Positions 63,672 to 64,000 of a stretch of 64,000 nucleotides of DNA are shown one piece after another. The notes under the pieces are model-generated. The model did no database searches and was not told the origin of the DNA. It worked only from the letters and a program-made list of their open reading frames with translations. The position numbers and the translations under genes are program-made. Each line of letters begins with the position of its first letter. Position 1 is the stretch's first letter. Source of the stretch: Cryobacterium sp. PH31-O1 (lineage in GTDB: Bacteria > Actinomycetota > Actinomycetes > Actinomycetales > Microbacteriaceae); assembly GCF_030063455.1 (NCBI RefSeq), contig NZ_JASITB010000008.1, positions 182,661-246,660 on the forward strand, in the 5' to 3' direction.

Positions 63672-64000
63672 TAAGTTTTCACACCTGTGGATAACCCTGT
63701 GGAATTAACTCACACAACGTGGGTATTCCTGTAGAAACTTCGGGCCATCCTGTAGAAACGTGCAATTTTCGAAAGTTCGACTTGCTCAAACGAATGACAA
63801 ACTTCCACAACTGGCCCACAACTTACAATCGTGTAGTTCCCAACGACCGAGCGGTTTTCACAGAGTTATCCACAGTTTCCACAACGGTTAAGAAGATTAA
63901 CAAGAATTCCTTAACTGGATCTAGCCGACAACCTTGACGACTGGGGGCCCTCGAACCAGCACGGTATCGAACCGGTCGGTGACAACAGCTAGCATTGAGG
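63672..64000. other. oriC: Chromosomal origin region oriC, partial
   Basis: The gap after dnaA is AT-rich and has two perfect DnaA boxes in opposite directions: TGTGGATAA (63686-63694) and TTATCCACA (63866-63874). Degenerate copies occur near 63698, 63727, 63748 and 63875. After the second box the stretch TTAAGAAGATTAACAAG (63888-63904) has AAG/AAC-like trios resembling a DnaA-trio unwinding element. The window stops before dnaN. Confidence 0.85.

Overview
The window reads as a chromosomal segment of a high-GC actinobacterium, most likely in or near Microbacteriaceae (Cryobacterium or Leifsonia type). The main reason is the right end, where rnpA-rpmH-dnaA with yidD, yidC, jag, rsmG, parA, parB, trxA, trxB, murJ and pcnA lie in the usual actinobacterial origin order. 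Two features add support: a dnaK-grpE-dnaJ-hspR operon under HAIR operators, and a SigR-type promoter in front of trxB. The genus is inference. The window ends inside the dnaA-dnaN intergenic origin; dnaN itself is not visible.

Layout. 0-14.5 kb: SWIM/SNF2 helicase, a GT87-like membrane protein with a phosphatase, a methyltransferase, the HAIR-controlled heat-shock operon, an MFS carrier, a PEP-mutase-like enzyme and dcd. 14.6 kb: tRNA-Gly(CCC). 15-23 kb: small membrane and stress proteins, a PIF1-like helicase, and a CopD-CtaG fusion. 23.3-28.8 kb: hupB, then a zinc block. On the minus strand this block runs znuA-znuC-znuB-znuB2-zur followed by cysteine-poor rpmB-rpmG-rpsN, with a Zur-box-like palindrome in front of znuA. 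28.9-33.7 kb: an aminotransferase plus E1alpha-E1beta-E2 of a 2-oxoacid dehydrogenase. 34.2-38.9 kb: a translationally coupled hydrolase/small-helical-protein pair, a phosphatase, purB and small membrane proteins. 39-42.8 kb: dnaB and rpsF-ssb-rpsR-rplI. 43-46 kb: a sugar ABC transporter lacking an ATPase gene. 46-64 kb: the origin-proximal block.

The most unusual part is 55.5-56.5 kb, a gene-free interval of about 980 bp between ddl and parB. It holds five parS sites. The first four are spaced 157, 158 and 172 bp apart because each of the first three heads a degenerate tandem repeat unit. The 172-bp unit is explained by an internal 15-bp duplication. The same interval has a 16-bp perfect hairpin and a set of short repeats of unknown role. 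A sixth parS overlaps the GTG start codon of parA. Together this looks like a centromere built by tandem duplication, with ParB probably acting on parA expression.

The genes fall into working groups: origin firing and segregation (dnaA, dnaB, ssb, parAB/parS), envelope building (murJ, ddl, yidC/D, DUF6049 protein), thiol redox (trxBA under a SigR-like promoter), protein folding (dnaK operon with HspR) and zinc homeostasis (Zur, ZnuABC, zinc-independent ribosomal proteins). All positions, spacings and counts were read by eye.
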